Shown: piece by piece, positions 8,454 to 18,072 of the stretch
Position numbering within the stretch: the first letter of the stretch is position 1
How the letters are laid out: every line of letters begins with the position of its first letter
DNA from: Paenibacillus sp. MAHUQ-63
Lineage (GTDB): Bacteria; Bacillota; Bacilli; Paenibacillales; NBRC-103111
DNA length: 64,000 nucleotides
Direction: 5' to 3'
NCBI RefSeq assembly: GCF_028765165.1
Contig: NZ_JARADB010000003.1
Location: 1,560,042 to 1,624,041 of the forward strand
The notes under the pieces: generated by a model
Seen by the model: the letters and a program-made list of their open reading frames with translations, nothing else
Databases searched by the model: none
What the model was told of the DNA's origin: nothing
Program-made: the position numbers and the translations under genes

Positions 8454-11400
8454 ATGGCACAGGAACAAGAACAGGCACGGGATGAATCATTGGCCCATTT
8501 TCACCCAATTCTACAATTATGGTTCACATCGCGCTTCGGCGAGCCGACCGACGTGCAGAAGCAAGCTTGGCAACAAATTCGCAGCGGTACCCACACTCTG
8601 ATCTCATCCCCTACCGGCTCAGGCAAAACATTGGCGGCTCTGCTGCCTTGCATGGACAGCGCATTGCATAAGAAGCAGCGCGAGGGCGACAGCTATGCGG
8701 CCGGCGTACGCGTGCTGGTGGTGACACCGCTCAAAGCGCTGAATAACGATATACACGACCATCTGTTTCATTTCATGCGGGAGATTGAGGAACTGGTCGC
8801 CACGCTCACACTCGACACCCAAGAAGACTGGCAAGGGCTTCGCGTCGGCGTCCGCACCGGCGATACGACGCAGAGCACGCGGGCGTCCATGCTCAAGCAT
8901 CCGCCGGATCTGCTCGTGACGACGCCGGAATCGCTCTATCTGCTGCTCACGTCCCCGCGGGCGCGGGAGATGCTGAAGAGCGTGGAACAAATCGTCGTCG
9001 ACGAAATCCACGATCTCGCGGCGGACAAACGCGGGATGCATTTGTCGCTGACGCTGGAAAGGCTCGACGCCTGGTGCGGACGAGCCGTTCAGCGGATCGG
9101 CGTGTCCGCGACGCAGAAGCCGATCGAGCGGGTCGCGCGCTTTCTCGGCGGATGGGAGGCGGACACGCCGCGCCCCGTCGCGATCATCGAGAGCCGCGCC
9201 GAGAAGCGCTACGCGCTGCAGGTGACCATGCCGGAGCCGGCGCGGGCAGGAGCAGGAGCTGACCAGGAGGCAGTCTGGACGCCTCTGGTTGATCGCCTGC
9301 TGCAGCTCATGGAAGGCTGCCGCACGGTCCTCATCTTCGCGAACAGCCGCAGGCTGTGCGAACGGATCACGCTGCGGCTCAATGACCACGTCGGTCATGA
9401 AATCGCCCGCAGCCATCACGGCAGCGTCGCCCGCGAGATCCGGCTCGAGGTCGAGCGCCAGCTGAAGGCAGGCGAGCTCCGCTGCCTCGTCGCCACGTCG
9501 TCGCTGGAGCTCGGCATCGACGTCGGCCATGTCGATCTGGTCATCCAGATCGACTCGCCCTTCACCGCTGCCGCAGGTATCCAGCGGATCGGCCGCGCCG
9601 GCCACGCCGTCGGCAGCGTATCGCGCGGCGTGCTGCTTGCGCGCAGCCGCAGCCTGCTGCCGGAGCTCGCGGTGCTCAGCCGGCGCATTGCCGCGCGCGA
9701 CATCGAGGCGATCCGCATCCCGCGCGGCAGCCTCGATGTGCTGGCGCAGCAGCTCGTCGCCATGACAGCCTTGGGCGACGAGCTGGATGTGACGCGCCTC
9801 GCGCGTCTGCTCGCCCGGAGCGACTCCTTCCGCGAGCTGCCGCAGGAGCGCTGGCTCGCGATGCTGGAGGTGCTCGCGGGATTATACCCCTTCGTGCGCC
9901 CGCTTATCGCATGGGACCGCGAATCCGGCCGCCTCGAACGGGTGGCGGCCACCCAGATGGCCGCGCTGACAGGCGCGGGCACTATACCGCAGAGCACGGC
10001 CTATCCCGTGCACCATAACGAAACCGGACTTCATCTAGGCGAGCTGGATGAAGAATTCATTCACGAATCGTCGGTCGGCGACGTATTCCAGCTTGGAACG
10101 GCTTCATGGCGCATCGTGCGCAAACGGCCTGAGCGGATCTATGTCCAGGAAGCCGAGAACCGGTACAGCGAAATCCCTTTCTGGCGCGGGGAAACCGGTG
10201 GGAAATCGTTCCAGCTAGGCGTTCAGACGGGGCAGCTGTGGCGCGAGCTTCGTGACCGGTTGCATGCGCAATCACACACCGAAGGGGACCTTGACGTGCA
10301 AGCATGGCTGATGGAAAGCTACGCTTTCGATACGGAAGCCAGCCGCGCCTTGATCAGCCTCATCCGCAATCAAATCGCGGTGAATACGGTTCCGAGCGAT
10401 ACGACCGTCGTCATCGAATCGTTCGCCGATGAGCAGAATCAGACCCACTATGTGCTGCACAGCCTGTTCGGGCGCAAAGTGAACCGCACTTGGCTCATGG
10501 CGCTGGAGAAACAGCTCGAGCGTGAAGGCCACCAAGCCCTATATACGAATGCCAAAGACAACGGTATCGAGCTGATCTTCCCCAGCTTTCAGGAAGCGGT
10601 CATCCAGTCCGTCATGTCGCTCACTTATGAGGAGGCGGAGCCTCACATAATCGGGGCGGTCGCGGAATCCGGCATGTTCGGCGCAGCATTTCAGCGGCTC
10701 GCTGAGACGTCCCTGCTGCTATCCCGCAGCTTTACCCGGATGCCGGCTTGGCTGAAGCGGCTGCGCGGGCAGGAACTGATGAAGGAAGCGCTGCCTTTCA
10801 AAGAGCGGTTTCCGCTTTTTCAGGAGGCGATGCGCGAATGTCTGGAAGAGCAGGTCGATCTCGAGCATCTGCGCACGATTCTGCACGACATCGAAGCAGG
10901 CGGCATCGAATTCGCTCTTCACCGCAATCACTTCCCTTCACCGCTGGCGGCACAGTTCCAAGCCGATTACGTAGCGCAGAAAATATATGAATCCGATGCC
11001 TTATCACGGGATCTGCAAGTGGAGTTATTGGGCTTCAGCAGGCAGATGGCGGCCGATATTTTCGGAGAGGCAACCGTGCGCAATGCCATCGATCCCGAAG
11101 TCGCAGCCCAAGAAGCAAGCAAGCTCACGAGCGCAGATGAACCGTGGGCTTCCTCGCAGGAAGTCTACCGTTATTTGAAAGAGAGAGGCGATGCATCGGC
11201 TTCCGAGCTTGCCAAGGCTGGAGCGTTGGCGGAGGGGCAAATCGAGGTGTGGATGCGTGAGTTGACGGCGCAGGGCCGAACTGCAGCTGTCTCTACAGCC
11301 GGCGTAATCCGGTATATATGCCGGGATGAAGAGGAGTTTTACAAAGACTTGGCCCAAGATCCTCTTGCCAGAACGTTCATCTTCCAAAGATATGCCGACG

Positions 11401-12839
11401 GAAGAATGTCTTTCACCGCGATGGAGCTTCAGGTCCGCTATGGACTGGATACTGATTCTGTTGATGCATGGATAGCGGAAGCGGTCCAAGCCCGGGCCAT
11501 TGAAGCCGCACCTTTCGCCGATCCGGACACGGAAGAGCTGTGGACAAGCTCCAAAGTCGCCTCGCGCTTGGTGCGCCAGTCGCTGCAGATTCTCAGACGG
11601 GATAGCTCGGCTATATCCCCGCTCGCCATGCTGACACGTATGCCGCTTATGCGAAAGCTGACAGACCGCGTAGAAACTCCGGGCATGGAAGCGCTTCGGG
11701 ACATCATTGCCGATCTGCAAGGACTGTTCCTTCCGGTCTCACTTTGGGAATCCGTGCTATTTCCCGCCAGACAGATAAGCTACCGCAAGCAGGATCTCGA
11801 CACTTTATGTTCCTCCGGTGAAATCCTATGGATCGGGCGCAAGGACCCCGATGAGAAAGAAGGGCGCATCGCCTTCTTCCTGACGGAAAGCTCAGCGCTC
11901 TATGAGCCTTGGCTCGCCGCCATGCAGCATAGGCCGCCATCCCGCCCGGAGCTGCTCGGCCTCCTGCAGAATAAGGGCGCCGTCTTTCTGAGCAAGCTCG
12001 GTCTGGAAACCGGCCAAACTCCGTCCGTCCTGTTGGAAGAGCTTCTTCAGCTCGTCTGGGACGGTCATGCCGCCAACGATCAGTTCGCGCCGCTTCGACT
12101 GCACGCAACCGGACCGTCCCCCTCGAAGAAGGGGGATAAGTTCCAGTCCGGCCTAGGCCGGTGGTATGCCCTCAGCACCTGGCATAACCCGGCTTTCGAC
12201 CGCCAGTCGTCCGCCATGCAGTGGACGCACCACCTGCTGGAGCGTTTCGGCTTGGTGACCAAAGAGCTCGTTTCCACGCTTTGTCCATATCCGTGGGAAA
12301 CGATTCATACGGCACTGCGCCAGCTGGAGGAATGGGGGCTTGTCGTCCGGGGGCTGTTTATCGCCGACCTGCACGCTCTACAGTTCGCCTCTAAAACATT
12401 CATCCGCCAGCTGCAGCAGAAGGCCGAACCGGTGCCCGACCGCCCGACCGCCTTCACGCTCGTAAGCGCCGTCGATCCGGCTAACCCCTTCGGCTTGCTG
12501 GTCCCATGGCCGGAGCTATCCGGTATCGCCTTCTCGCGCAAGAGCGGCAACTACTTGGCCCTTAGGGGCAGCGAGTGGCTGTATTGGATCGAAAATAACG
12601 GCAAACGTGTCTACCGGCTGGCATCAGGTTCGGACCAGCCTCAGGACGATGCCGCTACCGCACAGGAGCTGAAGCTGATGTTCCGGCAGCTGCTCAAGCA
12701 GCATCAGCTGCGCAAAATCGTGGTCGACGCATGGAACGGCGTCCGCATCACCGAAGCGCCCGAGCAGGCAGCATTAAAGCTTCTCGGCGCAGAAAAAGAC
12801 CGCACCAGCTTAGTGCTTTGGCCAAGCCAACTAAGCTGA
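8454..12839 (+). CDS. Lhr-like DEAD/DEAH-box superfamily II helicase
   Basis: A 1461-residue helicase. Motif I SPTGSGKT (residues 52-59), motif II DEIH (about 183), motif III SAT, and motif VI GIQRIGRAGH are intact. After the helicase core comes a winged-helix and a long C-terminal region typical of Lhr (large helicase-related) proteins, 3'-5' translocases linked to DNA repair. The frame is open upstream to 8412, but AAGGAG lies 9 bases before the ATG at 8454. The codons are very GC-rich in the middle third (9-10 kb), where spurious antisense frames appear. Convergent with nasC, 7 bp apart. Confidence 0.9.
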   Translation: MAQEQEQARDESLAHFHPILQLWFTSRFGEPTDVQKQAWQQIRSGTHTLISSPTGSGKTLAALLPCMDSALHKKQREGDSYAAGVRVLVVTPLKALNNDIHDHLFHFMREIEELVATLTLDTQEDWQGLRVGVRTGDTTQSTRASMLKHPPDLLVTTPESLYLLLTSPRAREMLKSVEQIVVDEIHDLAADKRGMHLSLTLERLDAWCGRAVQRIGVSATQKPIERVARFLGGWEADTPRPVAIIESRAEKRYALQVTMPEPARAGAGADQEAVWTPLVDRLLQLMEGCRTVLIFANSRRLCERITLRLNDHVGHEIARSHHGSVAREIRLEVERQLKAGELRCLVATSSLELGIDVGHVDLVIQIDSPFTAAAGIQRIGRAGHAVGSVSRGVLLARSRSLLPELAVLSRRIAARDIEAIRIPRGSLDVLAQQLVAMTALGDELDVTRLARLLARSDSFRELPQERWLAMLEVLAGLYPFVRPLIAWDRESGRLERVAATQMAALTGAGTIPQSTAYPVHHNETGLHLGELDEEFIHESSVGDVFQLGTASWRIVRKRPERIYVQEAENRYSEIPFWRGETGGKSFQLGVQTGQLWRELRDRLHAQSHTEGDLDVQAWLMESYAFDTEASRALISLIRNQIAVNTVPSDTTVVIESFADEQNQTHYVLHSLFGRKVNRTWLMALEKQLEREGHQALYTNAKDNGIELIFPSFQEAVIQSVMSLTYEEAEPHIIGAVAESGMFGAAFQRLAETSLLLSRSFTRMPAWLKRLRGQELMKEALPFKERFPLFQEAMRECLEEQVDLEHLRTILHDIEAGGIEFALHRNHFPSPLAAQFQADYVAQKIYESDALSRDLQVELLGFSRQMAADIFGEATVRNAIDPEVAAQEASKLTSADEPWASSQEVYRYLKERGDASASELAKAGALAEGQIEVWMRELTAQGRTAAVSTAGVIRYICRDEEEFYKDLAQDPLARTFIFQRYADGRMSFTAMELQVRYGLDTDSVDAWIAEAVQARAIEAAPFADPDTEELWTSSKVASRLVRQSLQILRRDSSAISPLAMLTRMPLMRKLTDRVETPGMEALRDIIADLQGLFLPVSLWESVLFPARQISYRKQDLDTLCSSGEILWIGRKDPDEKEGRIAFFLTESSALYEPWLAAMQHRPPSRPELLGLLQNKGAVFLSKLGLETGQTPSVLLEELLQLVWDGHAANDQFAPLRLHATGPSPSKKGDKFQSGLGRWYALSTWHNPAFDRQSSAMQWTHHLLERFGLVTKELVSTLCPYPWETIHTALRQLEEWGLVVRGLFIADLHALQFASKTFIRQLQQKAEPVPDRPTAFTLVSAVDPANPFGLLVPWPELSGIAFSRKSGNYLALRGSEWLYWIENNGKRVYRLASGSDQPQDDAATAQELKLMFRQLLKQHQLRKIVVDAWNGVRITEAPEQAALKLLGAEKDRTSLVLWPSQLS

Positions 12840-12846
12840 GTACGGT

Positions 12847-14961
12847 CTATGCACGTTCCACTTGTACGGCACATATTTTAAATTCCGGCATCCGGCTCGT
12901 CGGATCGAGCGCATCATTCGTCAATACATTGATCGAATGCTCGTCGCCCCAATGGAACGGGACGAATACCGTGCGCGGTTGAATGCCTTCCGTCACTTTG
13001 ACTTCGACAACGAGTGAGCCCCGGCGGCTTGTAATGCGGATTTTGTTATCCATGCCAAGCCCGATCCGCTTCGCCAGCCAAGGATGCACCTCAGCGACAG
13101 GGACGGGAGCCTTCTTGTTCAGAGCTTCCGTGCGGCGTGTCTGTACGCCGCTCAAGTAATGGTTGGCCAAGCGGCCCGTTGTCAGGATGAACGGATAATC
13201 GCTGTCGATCGGCTCGGCCGGCATTTTCGGCTGAATGCCGAAGAGTTTGGCTCTGCCGTCGGGATGATGGAATCGATCGGCGAATAAATGCGGTGTTCCC
13301 GGATGATCGGGGGATGGGCAAGGCCAGAAGAGGCCTTTCTCCTCCTGCAGTCTTCGGTACGTGATGCCGCTGTAATCGGCTTTCCCGCCGGCAGTCGCGG
13401 CAGCGAGCTCGTTGAACACTTCTTCAATGCTTGCATATTGGAAATAGGCTCCGCGTCCCAGCGCTTCCGCCAGCTCGGAAATGATGCGGTAATCAAGCCT
13501 GCAATTGCCCGGCAGCTCCACCGCCTTGCGGCGATGGAAGACGCGCCCCTCCAGATTCGTCATCGTCCCTTCCGCTTCTGCGAAAGACGAACCCGGGAGC
13601 AGATAATGCGCGTAGCGGGCCGTTTCCGTTTCGAACATATCGATGACGACGAGCAGCTCCAGCTTCTGGAGCGCCCGCTCCACCATCCGGTTATTCGGAC
13701 TAGAGACGAGCGGATTGGAGCCGAGCACGATCAGCGCTTTGATCTCGCCTTGATCCACCTTCTGCAGCAGCTCGTAAGCGGAAACGCCTTTGCCCGGCAG
13801 TTCGTCCGGGTCGATGCCCCATACGTTGGCGACGTGCGCCCGGGCTGCCGGATCTTCGATCAGCCGGTAGCCCGGCAGCTGATCCGCCTTTTGCCCGTGC
13901 TCGCGTCCGCCTTGACCGTTCGCTTGACCGGTAACGGCCCCATAGCCGCAGCCGGTGCGCCCTATTTTGCCGGTGACCAGCGATAAATTAATATAATTCA
14001 GCGTATTTTCCACACCGTTGGATTGCTGCTCAAGCCCTCTCGCCGTCAGCACGATCCCCGTCTCCGCCTTGGCAAAGCCGCGGGCGATAGTGCGTACGAC
14101 AGCTTCCAGAACGCCCGTCAGCTCTTCCACTCTGGCCGGCGTGTAAGCCTTGACCGCTTCCCGCAGATGCTCGAAGCCCGACGTGCGCTCGCGAATGAAG
14201 CGTTCGTCCACAAGCTTTTCCTCCACCATAACGTGCAGCAGGCCATTGATAAGTACGGAGTCGAAGCCGGGCTGCAGCCGGACATGAATGTCGGAAACCT
14301 TCGAGGTCATCGTGTTGCGCGGATCGATCGTGACGATGATGGCGCCTTTCTTCTTGGCTTCCAGCAAGTAAGGCATCATGGTCGGCTGGCATTCGGCGAT
14401 GTTCGTGCCGGCAAGAATAATATATTTGGCATTCGGAATTTCAGTTAAGGGCATCGTCATCCCGCGGTCAATCCCGAAAGCCTGATTGGACGCCGCCGCT
14501 GCGGAAGACATGCAGTAACGCCCATTGTAGTCGATATATCTGCTCTTCAGCGCTACCCGCGTAAATTTACCCAGCAGGTAACACACCTCGTTGGTTAAGG
14601 AGCCGCCGCCGTAGACGCCGACGGTATCGGCGCCATGCTCGGCCTGGAGGCTCATGATGCGGCCGGCGATGTCCGCATAGGCGTCTTCCCATGTCGTGGC
14701 TTGCCACCGCTCCGCACCGCTCGAGGCTTGCCGGAGAGGCTCTGTAATGCGGCCGGCATGAAAGACGTGATCCAGCGCATTCAGCCCTTTTTGGCAGAGG
14801 CGGCCGGTCGCAACCGGGAAATTCGGACTAGGCTTGGTAACGAGACCGGACGTTTTCTCGCTCGGTATGATCTCCAGTCCGCACTGCATACTGCAAAAGC
14901 AGCAATGGGAGGAGGGTTGATCTGTCGGAACGGTCAATAACGGTGACTTCATTGACTTCAT
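12847..14961 (-). CDS. nasC: Assimilatory nitrate reductase, catalytic molybdopterin subunit
   Basis: About 704 residues of the molybdopterin oxidoreductase family. The N-terminal [4Fe-4S] site is CCFCSMQC ... GRLCQKG, followed by the three-part molybdopterin-binding core (e.g. YGGGSLTNE, GTNIAECQP, GSNPLVSSPN) and a C-terminal dinucleotide-binding domain (TTGRLANHYLSGVQTRR). It reduces nitrate to nitrite in the cytoplasm. No NasB-type flavoprotein partner is encoded nearby, so the electron donor is unclear. Several in-frame ATGs exist (14976, 14961, 14952); 14961 is a compromise. Last gene of narK-nirB-nirD-nasC. Confidence 0.9.
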   Translation of the reverse strand: MKSMKSPLLTVPTDQPSSHCCFCSMQCGLEIIPSEKTSGLVTKPSPNFPVATGRLCQKGLNALDHVFHAGRITEPLRQASSGAERWQATTWEDAYADIAGRIMSLQAEHGADTVGVYGGGSLTNEVCYLLGKFTRVALKSRYIDYNGRYCMSSAAAASNQAFGIDRGMTMPLTEIPNAKYIILAGTNIAECQPTMMPYLLEAKKKGAIIVTIDPRNTMTSKVSDIHVRLQPGFDSVLINGLLHVMVEEKLVDERFIRERTSGFEHLREAVKAYTPARVEELTGVLEAVVRTIARGFAKAETGIVLTARGLEQQSNGVENTLNYINLSLVTGKIGRTGCGYGAVTGQANGQGGREHGQKADQLPGYRLIEDPAARAHVANVWGIDPDELPGKGVSAYELLQKVDQGEIKALIVLGSNPLVSSPNNRMVERALQKLELLVVIDMFETETARYAHYLLPGSSFAEAEGTMTNLEGRVFHRRKAVELPGNCRLDYRIISELAEALGRGAYFQYASIEEVFNELAAATAGGKADYSGITYRRLQEEKGLFWPCPSPDHPGTPHLFADRFHHPDGRAKLFGIQPKMPAEPIDSDYPFILTTGRLANHYLSGVQTRRTEALNKKAPVPVAEVHPWLAKRIGLGMDNKIRITSRRGSLVVEVKVTEGIQPRTVFVPFHWGDEHSINVLTNDALDPTSRMPEFKICAVQVERA

Positions 14962-14989
14962 TGCTCCCCACCCCATCTTATCTATTTAA

Positions 14990-15340
14990 TTAACTGGCCA
15001 ATTCTTTCTCCGCAGGAAATCCGATATAAATATAGCCCTCATGAATTTTGGTCGAATACGTTTGCACGCAGCCAGTGTCCGGTGCCTGGACAAGACCCGA
15101 TGGAAGATGGATTTTGCGGTCATGCATCGGGCAGAACACATGATCGTCGCAGACGATCCCTTCCGCAAGCACCCCTTCCTTATGCGGGCAGCGGTTTTGA
15201 ATCGCTTGAATTTTACCGCTTTTCATTTTGAAGAGAGCTACCTCTTCCCCTTGATACCGGATCGTTTTGCCTGTATTCACCGCTAAATCCTCGTAAGATA
15301 CGGCCTCAACCCAGATCATTTGCTCTTCTTGTGTTTTCAT
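14990..15340 (-). CDS. nirD: Nitrite reductase small subunit (Rieske-type)
   Basis: 116 residues with a Rieske [2Fe-2S] pattern, CPHKEG at ~47 and CPMHDRK at ~65, matching NirD/NasE. It is the small subunit of the siroheme NADH-dependent nitrite reductase and associates with NirB. AGGAGGAG precedes the ATG. 24 bp after nirB and 28 bp before nasC, so part of the same transcript. Confidence 0.92.
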   Translation of the reverse strand: MKTQEEQMIWVEAVSYEDLAVNTGKTIRYQGEEVALFKMKSGKIQAIQNRCPHKEGVLAEGIVCDDHVFCPMHDRKIHLPSGLVQAPDTGCVQTYSTKIHEGYIYIGFPAEKELAS

Positions 15341-15364
15341 GGTCTTCTCCTCCTGAGTGATTTA

Positions 15365-17785
15365 TTAGGAAAGCTCTACGACTTCGTATAGGTCACGTTG
15401 AATTTTTTTGCTTTCGATAGCCTGCTTCCAAGGATCCTTCGTTACGGAAAGCGCCAGATCCATTCTTTCGCATAATGCCTTGCGTTCTTCTTCGTTGTTT
15501 ACGACATCGCGAATATGTTCAATACCCAGGCGGTGTACCCACTCGCTCGTGCGCTCGCCGTATTTGCCGGTTTCGCGGTAGTATTGCAGGTACGCTTCGG
15601 TATACTCAATAATTTCTTGCTCGGTTTTCACAGTCGTCAGGAGGTCGCCGACACGCACCTTCACGCCGCCGTTACCACCGGCATACAGCTCCCAGCCGCC
15701 GTCCACGGAGACGACCCCGAGATCCTTGATGCCGGATTCCGCACAGTTCCGCGGGCAACCCGACACGGCCAGCTTCACCTTGGCCGGCGTGTTCAAGCGC
15801 TCGAATCGCTTCTCCAGCTCAATGCCCACCGCCATGGAATCGCCCGTGCCGAACCGGCAGAACGTTTCGCCGACGCACGTTTTGACGGTACGCAGCGCTT
15901 TGCCGTATGCATAGCCAGACGGCATGTCGAGCGCTTCCCACATCGCGGTGAGGTCTTCCTTCTTCACACCGAGGAGGTCAAGGCGCTGTCCGCCTGTGAA
16001 CTTCACTGTCGGAACATTGAATTTCTCAGCCACTTCGGCGATCCGCTTCAATTCGGTCGGATTCGTGACGCCGCCATAGATTCGCGGAACGACGGAATAG
16101 GTGCCGTCCTTCTGAATATTCGCGTGCATCCGCTCGTTCACGAAACGCGATGTGCTGTCGTCTTTGTACGTTTCCGGACTGACCATGCCCAAGTAGTAGT
16201 TGAGCGCCGGGCGGCACTTGGAACAGCCTTCTTCGTTCTTCCAGCCGAGTACGCTCATCACTTCACGCACGTGCGACAAGCCTTTCGTGCGGATCGCCTC
16301 GACGACTTCATCCCGTGTATGGTCCGTACAGGAGCAGATCGATTCTTTGGCCGCATTTTTGTCGTAAGCGGAGCCTAACGTGAAAGCTAACAAATCGCTG
16401 ACGAGCGGTTTACAGCCGCCGCAAGAACGGGATGCCGTCGTGCAGTTTTTCACCTCTTCGACAGTGGTTAAGCCCTGCTCTTTGATTGCGGAGCAGATCG
16501 TTCCTTTGGTAACGCCGTTACATCCGCAAATGATCGCATCGTCCTTCATCTCCGCTACGCCGGAAGCGGCGCCGCCGCCTGAGGCCGAATCCGTCAGAAT
16601 CGATGTCTTGGCCATACCGCTGACATCCGTTTCTTCTCTAATCATTTGCATAAGCCGCGTGCCGTCTGCCGTATCGCCGAAAAGCACCGCGCCGATAATT
16701 TTGTTATCCTTAATGACGACCTTCTTGTACACGCCCGTGAACTCGTCATGAATACGAATCGCTTTCGTGCCTTCCCCGTCTACGAATTGACCTCCGGAGA
16801 ATACGTCAACCCCCGATACTTTCAGCTTCGTATACAGAACGGAACCTTCGTACGGCCCCGTCTCCACGCCGGCCAAATGCTTCGCCAGCACGGCGCCCTG
16901 CTCGTAAAGCGGCGCTACAAGCCCGTAGGCGACACCGCGGTGCATCGCACATTCCCCGACGGCGTACACGTTCGGAACGTTCGTCTCCATATAATCGTTC
17001 ACGATGATGCCCGGATTACACTCAATGCCGGATTCCTTCGCCAGCGCCACATTCGGACGAATTCCTACGGCCATCACGATCAAATCCGCTTCGGCCACCG
17101 TACCGTCTTTGAACTTCAAGCCGGTCACCCGCTTGTCGCCGACGATTTCGGCGGATTGCTTCTCCAGCAGGAAGTTGATGCCTTGCTCTTCCAGCGCCGC
17201 TTGCAGCATCTTGGAAGCGGTACGGTCCAATTGCCGCTCCATGATGGTGTCGACGATATGCACGACATCCACCTTCATCCCCAAGTTGAGGAAGCCTCTG
17301 GCCGCTTCCAGACCCAACAGGCCGCCGCCGATGACGATCGCTTTCTTGAATTTCTTGGCGGATTCAATCATGATTTCACAATCACGAATCGTCCGGTAGG
17401 CCATCACGCCTTCTTTGTCCGCACCGGGCAGCGGGATCATGAAAGGGTTGGACCCTGTCGCCAAAATCAATTTATCGTAGGCAACCGTTACGCCTTTATC
17501 GCTTGTTACCGTTTGGGCCGTTGTGTTAATTTCCGTTACCGTTTGATTTGTATATAAGGTAATATGATTGGCTGCATACCACTCGTATGGATGTATAACG
17601 ATATCCTCAACTTTGGAATCCCCCGCCAGCACGTAGGATAACAAGATCCGGTTATAGTTCGGATGAGGCTCGCTCCCGAAAATCGTCACCTCGTACTTAT
17701 CGGGTGCAAGTTTGAGCAAATGTTCAACCGCATTAACACCCGCCATTCCATTACCGACTAAAACTAACTTTTCCTTTTGAGCCAT
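15365..17785 (-). CDS. nirB: NAD(P)H nitrite reductase, large subunit
   Basis: 806 residues in the usual NirB order: FAD/NAD(P)-binding domains (VLVGNGMAG near residue 7, GGGLLGLEAARG near 153), two BFD-like [2Fe-2S] segments (CGCNGVTKG and CSCTDHTRD, each with a downstream Cys pair), a ferredoxin-like half domain, and the siroheme/[4Fe-4S] site CVGETFCRFG plus SGCPRNCAES. It reduces nitrite to ammonium in the cytoplasm. A long leader with an attenuator-like structure separates it from narK upstream. Confidence 0.95.
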   Translation of the reverse strand: MAQKEKLVLVGNGMAGVNAVEHLLKLAPDKYEVTIFGSEPHPNYNRILLSYVLAGDSKVEDIVIHPYEWYAANHITLYTNQTVTEINTTAQTVTSDKGVTVAYDKLILATGSNPFMIPLPGADKEGVMAYRTIRDCEIMIESAKKFKKAIVIGGGLLGLEAARGFLNLGMKVDVVHIVDTIMERQLDRTASKMLQAALEEQGINFLLEKQSAEIVGDKRVTGLKFKDGTVAEADLIVMAVGIRPNVALAKESGIECNPGIIVNDYMETNVPNVYAVGECAMHRGVAYGLVAPLYEQGAVLAKHLAGVETGPYEGSVLYTKLKVSGVDVFSGGQFVDGEGTKAIRIHDEFTGVYKKVVIKDNKIIGAVLFGDTADGTRLMQMIREETDVSGMAKTSILTDSASGGGAASGVAEMKDDAIICGCNGVTKGTICSAIKEQGLTTVEEVKNCTTASRSCGGCKPLVSDLLAFTLGSAYDKNAAKESICSCTDHTRDEVVEAIRTKGLSHVREVMSVLGWKNEEGCSKCRPALNYYLGMVSPETYKDDSTSRFVNERMHANIQKDGTYSVVPRIYGGVTNPTELKRIAEVAEKFNVPTVKFTGGQRLDLLGVKKEDLTAMWEALDMPSGYAYGKALRTVKTCVGETFCRFGTGDSMAVGIELEKRFERLNTPAKVKLAVSGCPRNCAESGIKDLGVVSVDGGWELYAGGNGGVKVRVGDLLTTVKTEQEIIEYTEAYLQYYRETGKYGERTSEWVHRLGIEHIRDVVNNEEERKALCERMDLALSVTKDPWKQAIESKKIQRDLYEVVELS

Positions 17786-17846
17786 GACTCATCTTCCTCT
17801 CTATTATGTCTCTCTATATCCCAATGTTTGGTCAGCCATATCCATT

Positions 17847-17995
17847 AAAAAAGGTCCACTTGGGAGCAGCGCTCTCGCGATGACTCCCAAATGGCAGATT
17901 TGGGATATGGAGCTTGAGTAGTTCTGAATAGAACTACCAAAGACGGTAAGTCGTAAACGTCTTTGCCCATACAGCCTGTGTGGTCGGCCAGGCTG
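17847..17995 (-). promoter_or_regulatory. Attenuator-like leader in front of nirB
   Basis: Read on the minus strand there are four consecutive hairpins: CAGCCTG/CAGGCTG (17972-17995), CAAAGACG/CGTCTTTG (17938-17965), GTAGTTCT/AGAACTAC (17918-17937), and TCCCAAAT/ATTTGGGA (17885-17905). The last one is mutually exclusive with a terminator formed by TTGGGAG/CTCCCAA (17860-17890) and a T6 run (17847-17852), because both use 17885-17890. This is the layout of a terminator/antiterminator switch inside the operon. The trigger is not visible; the loops do not match the ANTAR hexaloop rule. Confidence 0.65.
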
Positions 17996-18019
17996 CATGA
18001 GCAAAAACTTTTACATGGT

Positions 18020-18060
18020 GCTGCCGGTCTTGAGGATGAACACGTTCCAAGACCGGCAGC
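18020..18060 (-). terminator. Strong hairpin after narK
   Basis: Perfect 13-bp stem (GCTGCCGGTCTTG with its complement, 18048-18060 and 18020-18032), 13 bases past the narK stop. The T-run (GTTTTTG) starts only ~10 bases later, so it may act as a partial terminator or as an mRNA-processing/stability element. Confidence 0.5.
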
Positions 18061-18072
18061 GCATCCTAATCT

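Noticed and set aside
8619..9605. Long antisense frame inside the Lhr-like helicase gene
   Set aside because: Caused by GC-rich codons in the helicase gene; no ribosome site and no recognisable domain, whereas the plus-strand frame has all helicase motifs.
15515..17557. Several plus-strand frames antisense to nirB
   Set aside because: NirB has all cofactor-binding motifs; the antisense frames show none and no ribosome sites.
17804..18004. Small minus-strand frame in the nirB leader
   Set aside because: Covers the attenuator hairpins, no ribosome site; better explained as regulatory RNA than as a leader peptide.
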